Positions 1 to 11,476 of a stretch of 64,000 bases of DNA are shown piece after piece. The position numbers and the translations under genes are program-made. The stretch is from assembly GCF_000226115.1 (NCBI RefSeq), contig NC_016460.1, positions 1,550,001-1,614,000 on the forward strand, read 5' to 3'. This DNA is from Thermothielavioides terrestris NRRL 8126. Its lineage: Eukaryota > Ascomycota > Sordariomycetes > Sordariales > Chaetomiaceae. Position 1 is the stretch's first letter. The number at the start of each line of letters is the position of its first letter. The notes below the pieces were generated by a model, which saw only the letters and a program-made list of their open reading frames with translations, ran no database searches and was not told the origin of the DNA.

Positions 1-998
1 AGCAAGCACTTTGGAACAGAAAAAAAGGGGAAAAAAGGGAAAAAAAGGAAAAACAAAACCGCCAGCCAGCCGCCCTCTCCTCCAATGCCGCCGCCTATGT
101 CAAACCATGAGAGAAAAACAGGAAGAAAAAGAGAACAATGGAAACAAAAAGGACCGCACCGCCGATGCTCCCGTCGCCGACAGCCCTCGTAAGCCCGCCA
201 TGCAACCAACCCCGAATCCTTGAGAACACGTTCAGAGCTTCATCCCAGATGCAACAACACGATGGCACGAAGGTTACATCCAGGCCCATCCACTCCAGCA
301 GCGGCCTGTCCAGTCCGGTCCGGCTCTGTCCATCTCATCCCCGTCCTTGTCCCATCCGCATCACCAAGTGCACCGTGCCGAGTTGCCCCACTGATGTGCA
401 AAAACCGCCGAGTGCTCGCAGTCGGGGCCGAACCTTGGCAGCGGGGCTTGGCGTTTCGGCGACTCGGGTCCGACCGACTCTCGGGGTCGCGAGTGTTGGC
501 CGGCGTCGCAATTCAATTTCCATCACATCAAATTCCGGGCAGAGGATGCTCCATCCCTCCCATGGAGCAGGTGGGTTGATCAACAGCAGGCCCCCCAAGA
601 GGGCAGCTCCCAATGGCCCGATAGCTTGTGTAGGTAAGCAAGACCCGGTCACCGCAACGACATTGATCCCGCCAGGCTCACACCCGCATACCAGTCAGTT
701 AGCCCCGCACAGTCGAAGATGCCGATCGACGAAGCAAACACCTGTGTCCGCATCCACCACAAACGTTTGCACGCGCGATTTCGTCTAGGGCCCGAGGATA
801 CGTGCCCGCTCGTAATGCTGAGCACCGACTGCACAGCACCTATCACCGATTGCCGCTCACAGGAATCCAGACTCGGCCAGGACTCTGGAAAAAACAGTCA
901 CGTTAACTCGCCGTTCACGAGGCATTGCGAAAGACGGAAAGGGAAAAAAAGAAAGGGAAGAGAGAGAAAAAAGAAAAAGAGGATCGATGAGAGACGAA
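1..998. other. Left-edge intergenic sequence, no gene recognised
   Basis: The first 130 bases are purine-rich with runs of A and G. The rest has open frames (for example 138-788 plus, 335-652 minus) without recognisable domains, splice structure or a convincing start. It lies downstream of the RasGEF stop codon, so part of it is probably that gene's 3' untranslated region. A second A/G-rich stretch at 935-985 sits just beyond the RasGEF stop. Confidence 0.5.
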
Positions 999-3900
999 TT
1001 AGAAACCGCCCAGTGATACGGACCTCACGATCTTCTCGTCTTCCCGCTCCCGCGGCTCGATCTGCAAGCTCTTGTCGTACATCTCGTGCACGTCGCCCGC
1101 GGCTTGCATGTTGCTGAGGATGTAATCCTGCAGCTCCGGCACGGGCTGCAGCGAGTAGACCACGTTCTGGTACTGCTGGATGTCGCGGATCACCTCCGCC
1201 GTCTTGGCCCGCTTGGCAAAGTTGATGAGGTTGGTCTTCTTGATGACGGACGGAATGCCGTCCTCGATGAAGGTGAGGTCTGTCAGGTACACGCCTGTCG
1301 AACGCCCACAGCGTCAGCACCTCCGGGGAACAACTCCGGGCGGGCGCATGAGGTGGGGGGCTTACCGAAGAAAGGAATGCACGGCGGGTTCGCGGCGTGC
1401 AGGGTCTCCCTGTACTCGCCAAAGTTCTTGGTGCTCGCCATAAGCTTGCGCATGGTTTCCAGCGTGGCCTGGATGCGCTGCGGGACCTGATCCCACGTCC
1501 GCTTGAGGCGGGCGATGGGGGCGGTGCCCAACGCCGAGATGATCGAGGTCAGCGTGGAGAAGTTGTTGAGCATCCGGCATTTCTGTTTCTCAAGTCAGCC
1601 GAACCGTCGTCGAGAAATCAACCAAGCAAGGAGAACAAGTGCAGGCCTACATCAGCCACTGCCACAAAGTGCTTGATGACGACGACACGCTTCCGGACGT
1701 CGGTCTGTGACAGGATCATCTCGGCCACCCAGTTGGTCATCTGGTTGGAGTGAAGAATGAGCGCCTTGACATTGGGTGCCGGCTCCGGTTCTCCTTCCGC
1801 GACCTTCTTCTGCCACGTCTTGTTGAGGCATTCTGTCGCCTTGATCTTGCTGTACAGCCGCGACTCGATGATGGTGAGCTGCCGTGCAAACTCGGTCACG
1901 TCGATGTCGAGGAACTTGAGCTTCTTCATGTTCTTGGGCATGATGGGCGGCGGTGCGTTGTGATTGACGGTCTGGATCATGCGCCGGCCCCCGTCGCCCT
2001 TGCCATTCAGCCGCTGCTCGATAATCGCAGTCAAAGGGCCCGAGCCGGGCGTGTCCGACGACTTGATGGTCTCTCTGGCGAAGGTGAGCACGTCGCGGAT
2101 GAGTTGTTTGTTTTCTTCGGTTGGTTCCTCCATCCAGAAAGTGTCGAACCAGCTCTTGATGATGTTGACGACGCGGAACCGGACCGGCTTCAGCTTCCTA
2201 TCTTTCCATAGCTCGTACTCCTCCTGGGTCAGCCCTTCGGGCGGCTGGATGGTGAACCTCTTGACCAGCAACTCGAACAGCTCCCGGGCCGTCGTAAAGG
2301 AGCGGTACGTGAGGAGGAACGTGTTGTTAAAGCTCGGGTCCAACTTGTCGTGCCTTGTCAGCTGCTCGGTTAGGGCAAGCAAGGAACCTCCCTTGACGGC
2401 CGGAGGGACGACTTTGTAATCCCACGACAAATCGCTCTCGTGGTCTAATCTTAAGAAGGGCGGCACCTCTTCTGGGCTCTGCTGGGGTTGCACTGGCGCG
2501 GGATCCTCTCCAAAGAAGCGCTTCATCTTGGAAGGATCTCCCTTCCGGTAATTGGGTGGCAGAGTATCGCCTTCTGAGAAGGATTGAGAGCCGATCGGCA
2601 ACCCTGGTCTTACCAACCCGCGTGATTCGGTCCGCTGATGCGGCCGCTCATAGGGCATCGTCTCTGTCCTCCTGAGCTGTTCCCGCTGGACGACTTCTTC
2701 GCGCACATGCAATTCTTGCTGCTGCTGGAGAACCATCGAGACTTGCTCGGAGAGGAGCTGAAGAGAGAATCCGATGTGGGACGAATTGGTCTCGAGCGCC
2801 CGCGCACACTGCCGGACGTACTCCAATCTCTCTTCCAGGGCCTGGCCTCTCACCTCGGACCACTCATCGGCCAGCGGCCCGGCGACGGCTTGGCACCCAA
2901 GGAGGAGGTCGGAAATGTTGTCGTAGAGGCTTTGCTTGTTCGTGCTGAAGTCGGAGAGCTGCGGGGTCTGGAAGCTGTTGCCGAGCAGTGAGAGATCGAT
3001 CGACTCGATCATGGCGATCCAGGGCTTGAACGTGTCGAGAACCTTGCCCCCGGCGGTGCAGATATTGTTGCCGATGACTTCGTGCCTGTACGGCGTGACC
3101 ACCTTGTCAGTCACCACGAGGTTCTTCTCCAGCTCGCGAATGCTAGACACGAGCATCCGTTTCAGCTCGTCCAGCCTTTCCAAAAGCTTTCCATCAAGGA
3201 TGGCCGTGGGCTCGGCGGGGCCTTCTTCGTCTTCGAGGAAGTTGGACGTTAAAGGGTCGCGCGGTGCTAGACCGTTGTTTTGCCAGCTTCCACCGGCGTT
3301 CGACCCGATGACGAACCCGGGGAATAGCCGGGGGATTTCTTCGCCGCGCTGCTGCCTCGCAACTTCGACGTAGCTGAACACGCCCAACATGACGCCATCG
3401 GCTTCCTGCAGGCACTTCTGCACGGATTCGGCATTCGGCCAATCGGCAGCTGCGATATGTGAAGAGATGACCAGCTTGGAAAACTTGGACATCATGTCCC
3501 GGAAGTGAGGGTAGAGCGCCTTGTTCGAGGAGATGATGGATGGCTGTCCGGAATGGTTGTCGGTCGTTCCCGAACCAGCAGCCAGGAGCAGGCGCAGATG
3601 GTCCGAGATATCCTCTGCCCGTGCCACGTACTCGGAGCGGTTTCCGCTCTCGATGGCGAGGCGGTAGCGGTCGACCGACTTCTTCATATTGGAAACCAGT
3701 CGGGTCCAGGTCAGCGATGGCGTAGTGCCGTCGTCGAAAAAGGAGCGCGGCATGGTTGCGGCAGCCGGTAGATTGAACGCAGAGCTGGTGAAGGAGGTTG
3801 CTGACCCAAACATGGGGGCGTGGTGGAGGTTGCCGTTTGTAAACGTTTCGCTCCGCCCTCTTGTGCTGAGGGATTGGCCATTCATCGAATCCATTGACGT

Positions 3901-4776
3901 GGCAGGCGACACGCCATCCTTGGCACCTGGTCGGCGTTTGGCAGCCATCGAGGCGCGCGATGCGTTCATCAGGGCCTCTCCCTCAAGTTCGGATGCGGAG
4001 TTCACGTCGGACTCATCTTCCTCGTCCCGAGTCAATCCCCTCGCAATCATCTCTGGGGGCGGCCTCGTCCTGTCCGGCACGCTGACGTTCATACGGTCTC
4101 GTGGACCAGTCTCGTGTAGCGAAGATGGCGACTCGAGCGGCAACTCCATGCTGCTTTCGCCAGTCATGGTGTTGTAGTAAAAAAGCCTCCCATCTGGGGT
4201 GGCTTGCGGAATCCAGAAATCAGCTCTCGACCGGTCCGCGTCATTTCCCTCGAGCGGAAGGCCTTCCTCGTGGTCGGATAAGTCGTCCTCGTCAACCCCT
4301 TCTTCGTAGCCCTCTTGCTCGTCGTTCTCGTCATCCATCCGCTCTGTGTCGGCGCCCTCTTCTAGCTCCGGCAGCTCGTCGGGGCTCTGAATGATCTGGC
4401 AGTAGTTGCTTGGGAACCAGCCTCTGACGCCGTTGATGACGCCATCCCACCATCCGCTCTCCAACCGCGTGATGACCTGGATAATGTCTCCCTCGTGGAA
4501 GCTCAGACTGGTCCTGTCGTCCGCCTCGTAGTCGTAGAGCGCACGCACGTACATGGCACCGGGCGGTGCCGAGCCGACAATCCCGTTCATGATGAAGTTC
4601 GTGTCCGCCGTGAGGTATGAAGTGTAGGCGGAACCGTCGCGGCCGGCGCTTGACGCGTCCAACGACGCCGAGCCGGTCGAATCGCTGCGGTGGTGATGGT
4701 GGGGTGCCGAGTACGCGGACGCTGTGGAAGAACTCTGACCCTGAAGTGCCGACACAGGCGTCCGCGTCACTAGCAT
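999..4776 (-). CDS. Cdc25/Ste6-type Ras guanine-nucleotide exchange factor (SH3, WW-like, REM, RasGEF)
   Basis: Predicted to load GTP on Ras at the plasma membrane and so feed cAMP/PKA and MAPK signalling. Three exons: 4776-1651, 1582-1366 and 1294-999. The joins restore the family sequence around VAD-KCRMLNNFST and PFFG-VYLTDLTF. The product is 1212 aa. An SH3 domain lies at about residues 76-128 (ALYDYEADD, GWWDG, WFPSNYC). A WW-like motif at about 186-212 keeps the first Trp and the YYN core but has no second Trp. Low-complexity Ser/acidic sequence follows, then a RasGEF N-terminal (REM) module at about 800-920 and the catalytic domain from about 970 to the end. The start at 4776 is the first ATG of this frame and precedes the SH3 domain; an untranslated upstream exon cannot be excluded. 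Architecture and length match fungal Cdc25 proteins. Confidence 0.93.
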
Positions 4777-7700
4777 GTTGAGGCTCTGGTCAGGACGGGC
4801 GACGGCGGCATCGAAAGGGCTTGCGCGATGCCAGCCTCGTGATTGATGCGTCTCTGACTGACGGCCGGCCGAGTATCGCCGTTTCAGAGCAAGCAGCCTG
4901 ACGCTCTCGAGGACGGCCGGCGGGGTGTCGTTCGTGTGGCGGCGCTAAACCGTTAGCTGGATAGGCAGCCTGCACAAGGAACGACGAGGGCCGCGATTGG
5001 CGATCTGACTGGCCGATCGAGTCGCAGGCGACACGCCTCGAGGCTGGAAAAGAGGGAAGGGAAGGAGTGCAATTCGTCCAATTAACGGCTCTGCGCCGAC
5101 AGGCGGGCCGCTGGAAGGATCGGCCTGTTTGTTCGCTCTTTCCGGCAGACTCGCTCCCTGCACGAATCTGAGGCTTCGAATTTCACTTGCGCCCGTCTTT
5201 CGCGGAGTCCCTGATGATGGATGACGGGCATGCAGAGCGTGGTCTTGTTTTCTGCTGCGATCAGAAGGTCGGATGGAACTCTAAGGGCAGGGTCGAAAAT
5301 AAAAGAGCGAGGTTGACAGTCGGGGATTGGCAGAAGGTTGAGGGTCCTGTTTCGTTGGCCACAACTCTCCTGGGGCGGGGTGGACAGGGTAGGCAGGGTA
5401 GGGAGGCATGGTTGGGTACGGTACCGCATAACGTTAGTGTACGCCGCCAGTCACCCGCACAGGAGGGGCCAGCGGGGCGCTCGTCAACTCCTTCGAGGGG
5501 TTCTCCCGCAACGTCTGATCTCTGCAATGGAAATGGAATCTGGAATCTGATGGAAAGGCCCAGTAAGAGGTAAGAGCCGGGAAGTAACATAGATAAATAA
5601 CTCAGGTACCTACCTAGTAAGGGAGGTATCGGAACAAGCAAAGACACGTCATTTTCCTCTTCATCTATGCCACTATTTTCTGTGCCCCTTGGGTTCGTAT
5701 GCTCCCCGACTTGCTGGGATGGTAACCTTCGGCGGACGATGCCTTGTGCGGTCCTGGGCTCTTGCTCTTTGCCGCGAATTACTGATGGGGCCGACAGGCT
5801 TGGCGCAAGGTTGCCCCTCACCCCCCACCGTTGGTTTGGTGCTAACTCGTGTACGGAGTACGGAATAGTGTAGCCCCTTTTTATGCAGCTGTTCCCGGTA
5901 ACAATGGAAGCGATACAGATTCCCAACGGATATTCCGCACTGAAGCAGCCGACTTTCCTTACGCATCTGCGTTACACTATTATTGTATCGTACTGTCACC
6001 TAGTGTACAGTACATACGCGAAACTTTCCAGGTCTTGATGTTAGTTACGCGTACATTCACCGTACACTTCGCACACAGTCAGGAACCTGAATGCAACCCG
6101 GCAGTGTCTCCTGTTGATCTCTGTCAAACAGCGAGCACTGCAGCAACAACTGCAAACCAGGAACTTGGGAACTCCAAAGATGGCACCCCATTTCCCCAGA
6201 CGGAAGGCAGCTCGCCAGCCCGGGCAGTGCTACGCTATAAAATCGCGCTACTCCCGTCGCGGAGGGGCATTTCATTGCCATTGTTGCTTCGCAACCCCCG
6301 GCCAGGGATCCCTCGTTGAAACCGCTCCCGTGAGACCTCGGGACTCCAGAGGAGATCAGCCCATGGCGGCGATCGAGTCATTTGCCCACGCACCTATCGT
6401 CTATGATCGCCAACAGCCGGTCGGTCCTCGCCAGTGACGGCAACAAAGGGTGCAAATCATGGGGTACACAAGCCCCGGACTCGGATCTCAAAGAAGCAGG
6501 TAGCTAACTGACTCGTCCGGGAACGCGTCTTGCCGACATAGGTAGTCAAACTGTGTGCACAACGAGTGCTACTGACAACCAAACACGACCGTCTGCATTG
6601 GTCAGAGCTGATAAACATGGCACCTCAGAATGGGATCTGCCGTGAGTTGCTGCTGGATGCGCGATGGCCTGACCACAGTTCACTTCGCCTTGACAAGCAC
6701 GGCATAGTACGGAAATACAGTACAAGAGGACGCGAGCGACGTTAGCCTGGATTGGCACAGACGGTCCTGCGCACACACCAAATCCTGAAAATGCCTGGTG
6801 TTCCACTTTCCTTCGTCGGCATCCATCAATTGACTCTGTTTCACGTTGTCGAGCCTTTGCCGCGCCAGTTCTTTTCCACAAACACGTTCTTCGTTGACTG
6901 GACAGCATGGTGGGTATCAGCGAGATAAAGCCCCGCCTCCTGCCATTCCCGGTGACCGAGTTGCCAGACCGAGGCCAAGGATGTGGGCTTCTACGATCGC
7001 GAGACGTCCTGCTAGTCATTTCAGACGACGGTTGCTTCTGGTGCCATACCTGCTTGACTGTGTCTCTCCAAATTTCTCCTTGGTGGCAGCCCTCAAGGAC
7101 GGAGGATTGGATGGGAGATTGAAAGGTCGCTGGCCCAGTCAATCGCGGTTACCGGCTCGGTGTTTTCGCGGGAGCGCCCGTGTGAGCTACGAGAGTTAAA
7201 GAGAATGCTATCCTCGACAGCACATGTGCTGCGAAGGGGACGATTTAACTCGGCCCCCTTCTCCAGGCAGCGTTGGCGAGCTATTATACGATCCGGACGG
7301 CTCATGGGGGATGCACCGCGACGTCCTTAGGAGGCGTGCCTACATCGCTGGTGCTCTTTGCTTGATTCCAATCCTGCAAGAGCGAATCAGATAAGACATC
7401 AAAGCTCAGGCAGCAACCGAACCACGCAAGGCACGCACGTGTTTCTTCAATCGACGGCTCCGGAAGATCCCTGCCGCCAGGCGCCGGAGTGGCGTCGCCT
7501 CCGGGCCTGGGGAGTCTCGTGACCCGCTCCTCGGCACCGGCTGTGGGGTTCTCGTAAGGCGGATCCGTTCTCTCCGCCAGCCGACGCGTCGCCGTGGGAC
7601 CGAATCCCACGCTGCCCTGGTACGTATGTATGCACACGTATGTATGCACATACACTACCGTACATAGGACGGACGGAATATGTAGTGTAAATATGTACAA

Positions 7701-10700
7701 CCAGAGGCTGGGTAACACGTGTACTGTACCCCTGACCAGACGGCGGTCAGCCGGGCTCGGATGATGAAGAAGCACGCATCACCGCCGGCTTTGTTTGCAG
7801 AAGATAGGTAGTTAGACCGGAACCGGTTGCATCAACCGAACCCCTGACAACCACCGCCGGGTTGAGGGGAAACAGGCGGCCATGCCGAGCAAGGGATCTT
7901 CCCCTCCATTGCTCCTCCTTCGAAATGTGCGGTGAAGCCCTTGACCCCCCGCGAGGAGTGGCGCTTGCGCTTTGCTTGTTGCCCCTGCGCGCACACTATC
8001 AATTGATAGGTAAGAAGTGGCTCGATTTTTGTCAATTCCGAGACGTTCCGACTAGTGAGGCAATCGCCGGGTCTCAGGGCATTGAGACGCCCTCATCTGG
8101 AGCTGGTGCGAGACGAGAACGTCGTGTCGTCCTGAGAGCATGAAATATAGACAGGGTTAGTTGGCGAGAAACAACAAAACTCGATGGAGTCAATTTCCGA
8201 ACCCTTGGTCTCGGGCCGTTGCTGACGCCCGGATGCGACCCGGATGGAGACCAGGTCCCACCTCCAACGCTTCATGCCAAACGCTGGGAGCTCATAACGT
8301 TACAGCAGTGAGAGCAAACGGGGCACGCTCGTGCAATCAAGAGACGAGTTTGACAGAGCCTGCGAACAAAGACAACGGCGGCGTCCGGCGTGTCCGAGAT
8401 AGGATACAGGTATTTCAGCAGCATGCTGTGGACGTCGTGCGTATTGAACCAGCGGATGGCCATCAAGGACTGTTTGAGAGCGACGAACCTTGATGGGATG
8501 TCTCAATGGTCACCGGCGAGGGAGGAGGCAGGAGGCCCTGGGATCGTTTCCTCGTCCATTCTTCGAGAAGGCTTCCCCATTGCCAGCCGCCATTTTGCCC
8601 GGGAATGTCGTCAAAAAATTTGTGACTGGTCTGTGGGTTTCGTCTCGATCAGGCCTGTATCCGGTTAAGGACACTTATTAGGGGGATCGGTCCCAAGATC
8701 ATCCCCTGCTCATCACGAACCACTGGCTGTTGTTCCGTCGTTATTTGTGGTCCCGCTGGCGCAAATGCAGGGGGTCGAACGGCTGGACCGCCACAGTCCC
8801 GCCATTCCGAAACTTACACACAGGAGTTATCAGATTTCCAGGCTGGCTCATTGGCACCCGAAGATTCAGCGTATGTACACGCCAAGCTCAGGAAAAAGCG
8901 CCTGCGCGATTTGCTGAAATAAAAAAAAAGGAGGGCAATCAACAACCTGCTGGGGTAGTTTGGTCCGTTCGACCATCGCGATCGGTCATATCCCTGCCTA
9001 TCAAACTGGCTCCATCATGAGCCCACTCGATCGCGAGAAACCGGAACCAGGCCTTGGCCTCGCACGACGCAGAACGCGGAGGGAAACGCGTGCCGACTGG
9101 CTGCGGGCCGGCCGCTCTTGCGGCCGTGCTCCACTTCCCCTGTCAAGAGAGCAAACGGAAACAACACCCGGCTCCGAATGCTCTCTTATGCGGGTGGGGA
9201 GAAGTGGGGGGGCTTCTCTCATCGAAGGTTCGACAGGAGGGAGGAGGGGATGCATTTCCCAAAGCCGGGGACCGCCAATGTGGCTAGGGAGCCGGCTTTG
9301 ACTTCCGCCCCTGCTAGCGCAATTTTGCTGTTGGCACTTGGCAGGCTGAGGGCCACCGTGCGCCGCAATTTCAGGGGGAGTGAAAATTCTGTTCATCCAA
9401 ACATTCGGTCGCTCGGTTGGCCCGTGGTTCCGAGATCTGCACAGGTACTGTGTAACTGGTGTATTTGCTGCGATGCTAGCTGTGGTCCTGTCATTACCGC
9501 AGTAGCCTCGAAGAACCGTTCTGTATCCGTACTTCCGTATTGTGCATAGCACATCCAGCAGCTGCTGTGGGTGGAGCGTGGCGTGGAGTTAACAAGCCTG
9601 CGATTCTGGGTGGATGCCTCCAAGCTGAGCTCAGACGCCAAGCCGCTAACTGATGTTATCTCCGCAGGTCTCCGCCAAAGCGGATTGCGGAGCGCAGCTG
9701 ATGTTCTGCTGACTGATCACAGCCCAAGCTGAGGAGGGAGGGGGCTCGAGAGCTTGTCGCCTTAAGATTCGATTGGCGCTTGTTACTCTCCTTCCTCATT
9801 CTTCTTCTGTTTCCTTTTTGACCTTCTGCTGCCTTGCCTTTTTCCAAGTGTGCAGGAGGAGGAATGTTACTGCGCTGGCGATACAGCCGCGATTTTGGTA
9901 GGCTGGATTGTGGTCACGGGGACACTTCAACCGTTTGTCGATGTGGCATTTCGCGATGCCACGACAAGCAGCTCCGCACCGGGGAGCTATTGGCTATGAA
10001 GCGCTGCCTGCCGCAGCCCTACTTGCGGCATTGCTGTGCATAGAGAGCACCTCAACTAATGCGCTGTCAAGAGACGGTTAGCTACCTATTTTAGGCATGG
10101 CTGGACGGAGTTCCTCCGGACGGAAAAACGTGTTTCAGTGAACCTGGAAGTGTGAAGTTCCCCTCTCCTTTGTGTTCGCGATGCCCCGCGGCGACGGCGA
10201 CGCAACGCTGCACCAGCTAGCAGACCCCACTGCGTCCCAAGCTCTTGCAGCTCCCAACTCCACCGTCTGTCTTCGCCAAAGGAGTCACGCTGTACTATTT
10301 AACGTTAGCGGTCAGTGACGTGTGTGCAGCGAACAGCGTCGAGTGCTTGGGCAGCGGAGAGATGATTGTTTGCAGACCGGCCACTAAATAGATTCTGAGC
10401 GTTGAGGGCAGGAATGGCACGCCCCGAAAAAAAAAACAATTGTGTGGGGGGGGATCAAAAGACGTGAACGTGGCCAATTTCCGCTCTTCCCAAACGCGAG
10501 GCCGGAGACTCCGTTCTCCAACGCGTTAAGAGAAAAGGTTTACCCTGATAAGCAGACAGCGGAGGCGACACCCGTTTGCTTAGGACAAGTGACCTCCTTT
10601 TCTATTCAATTGCAGTTCTGCCCCGCGAACCCCCCTTTAGTGTAAATCTTTCAACCCCACCTCGCGGAGCGAGTACCTGCACGAGACCTCGAGAGCCTCC

Positions 10701-11476
10701 TTTCAACACGTTCCCAGAATCCACAAGTGCGGCAAAGGACGCGGAAACAGAGAGCACAAACTTTGTCGAGGTTTTCAACAGCGGTCACACCGCTCTCTCG
10801 AGGGCGGCCGCCGAGACAATCGCCGCAGAGTCCAGCGGGCGTGCTGCAACGCAGGTCGATGCTTGGTTGTGGGCTCCCAACCTCTTGGTGGGTCCCGCTG
10901 TGCTTCTCGCTCCCGGCCTTAGCTGGGGACACGAGGCGCTAGGCCTATTTAGGACAGAGCAAAATTGTCCCACCTTTCGCCTACAGGTTGCTGGGGCGGG
11001 CAACACCCCCACCTGCGCCTGCCAGTTTCCAGTCCCCCTCCGCAGCGCAGCCCATTTTTCCCCTCTTGTCCCCCCTTCTTTCCGGTCATCAGCCATTTCA
11101 ACAACCCCTCCCGCTTTCCCACTTCGCATCCGCACCGCGTCTCCCCGATCGCATTTGCGCCCGCGCACCACGTCTTTGCTCTCAGCAGCAAGACGATTTT
11201 CACAGTCCGATTTGGCGTCAGGCCATCTAATTCCAACTCAACCCAGTTATTTTTTCCATGATCATATCACCAATGAGCAGCTACACGACGCAGAGTCCGA
11301 AAGACACGCTTTAAATCCCACGGGAGCCCGCGAGCGAGCGAGGAAGGAGTCAGGCGATCTCAACTATCGTGCTGTGAGGAGGGTCCCAACACCGCTTCCG
11401 AGCGCCGTTTCCATCGTCGTCACCGCCCAATCCACGTTGCAGCCGCCTTCAAACGCGCCCGGCAATCACCTCCAAG
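4777..11476. other. 6.7-kb gene-free divergent intergenic region
   Basis: This lies between the minus-strand RasGEF and the plus-strand C2H2 regulator. I see no ORF with domain character. The 335-codon frame at 10576-11583 is proline/serine-rich leader-like sequence that runs into the next gene in another frame, so I read it as promoter and 5' untranslated sequence. The region holds three copies of TAACGTTA (5429, 8295, 10300), one TACGGAGTA (5852), and a short TATGCACA/TACGTATG-rich patch near 7621-7660. No tRNA with a convincing B box was found. A long noncoding RNA or a decayed gene could be here but cannot be shown from sequence alone. Confidence 0.5.

Noticed and set aside
138..788. 216-codon frame at the left edge
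   Set aside because: Composition is irregular, with no domain, no good start context and no splice partner; probably noncoding.
7560..7625. Possible tRNA-like stem with GGGACCGAATCCCAC
   Set aside because: The segment forms a hairpin but lacks the GGTTCGANNCC B box and a matching A box and acceptor stem.
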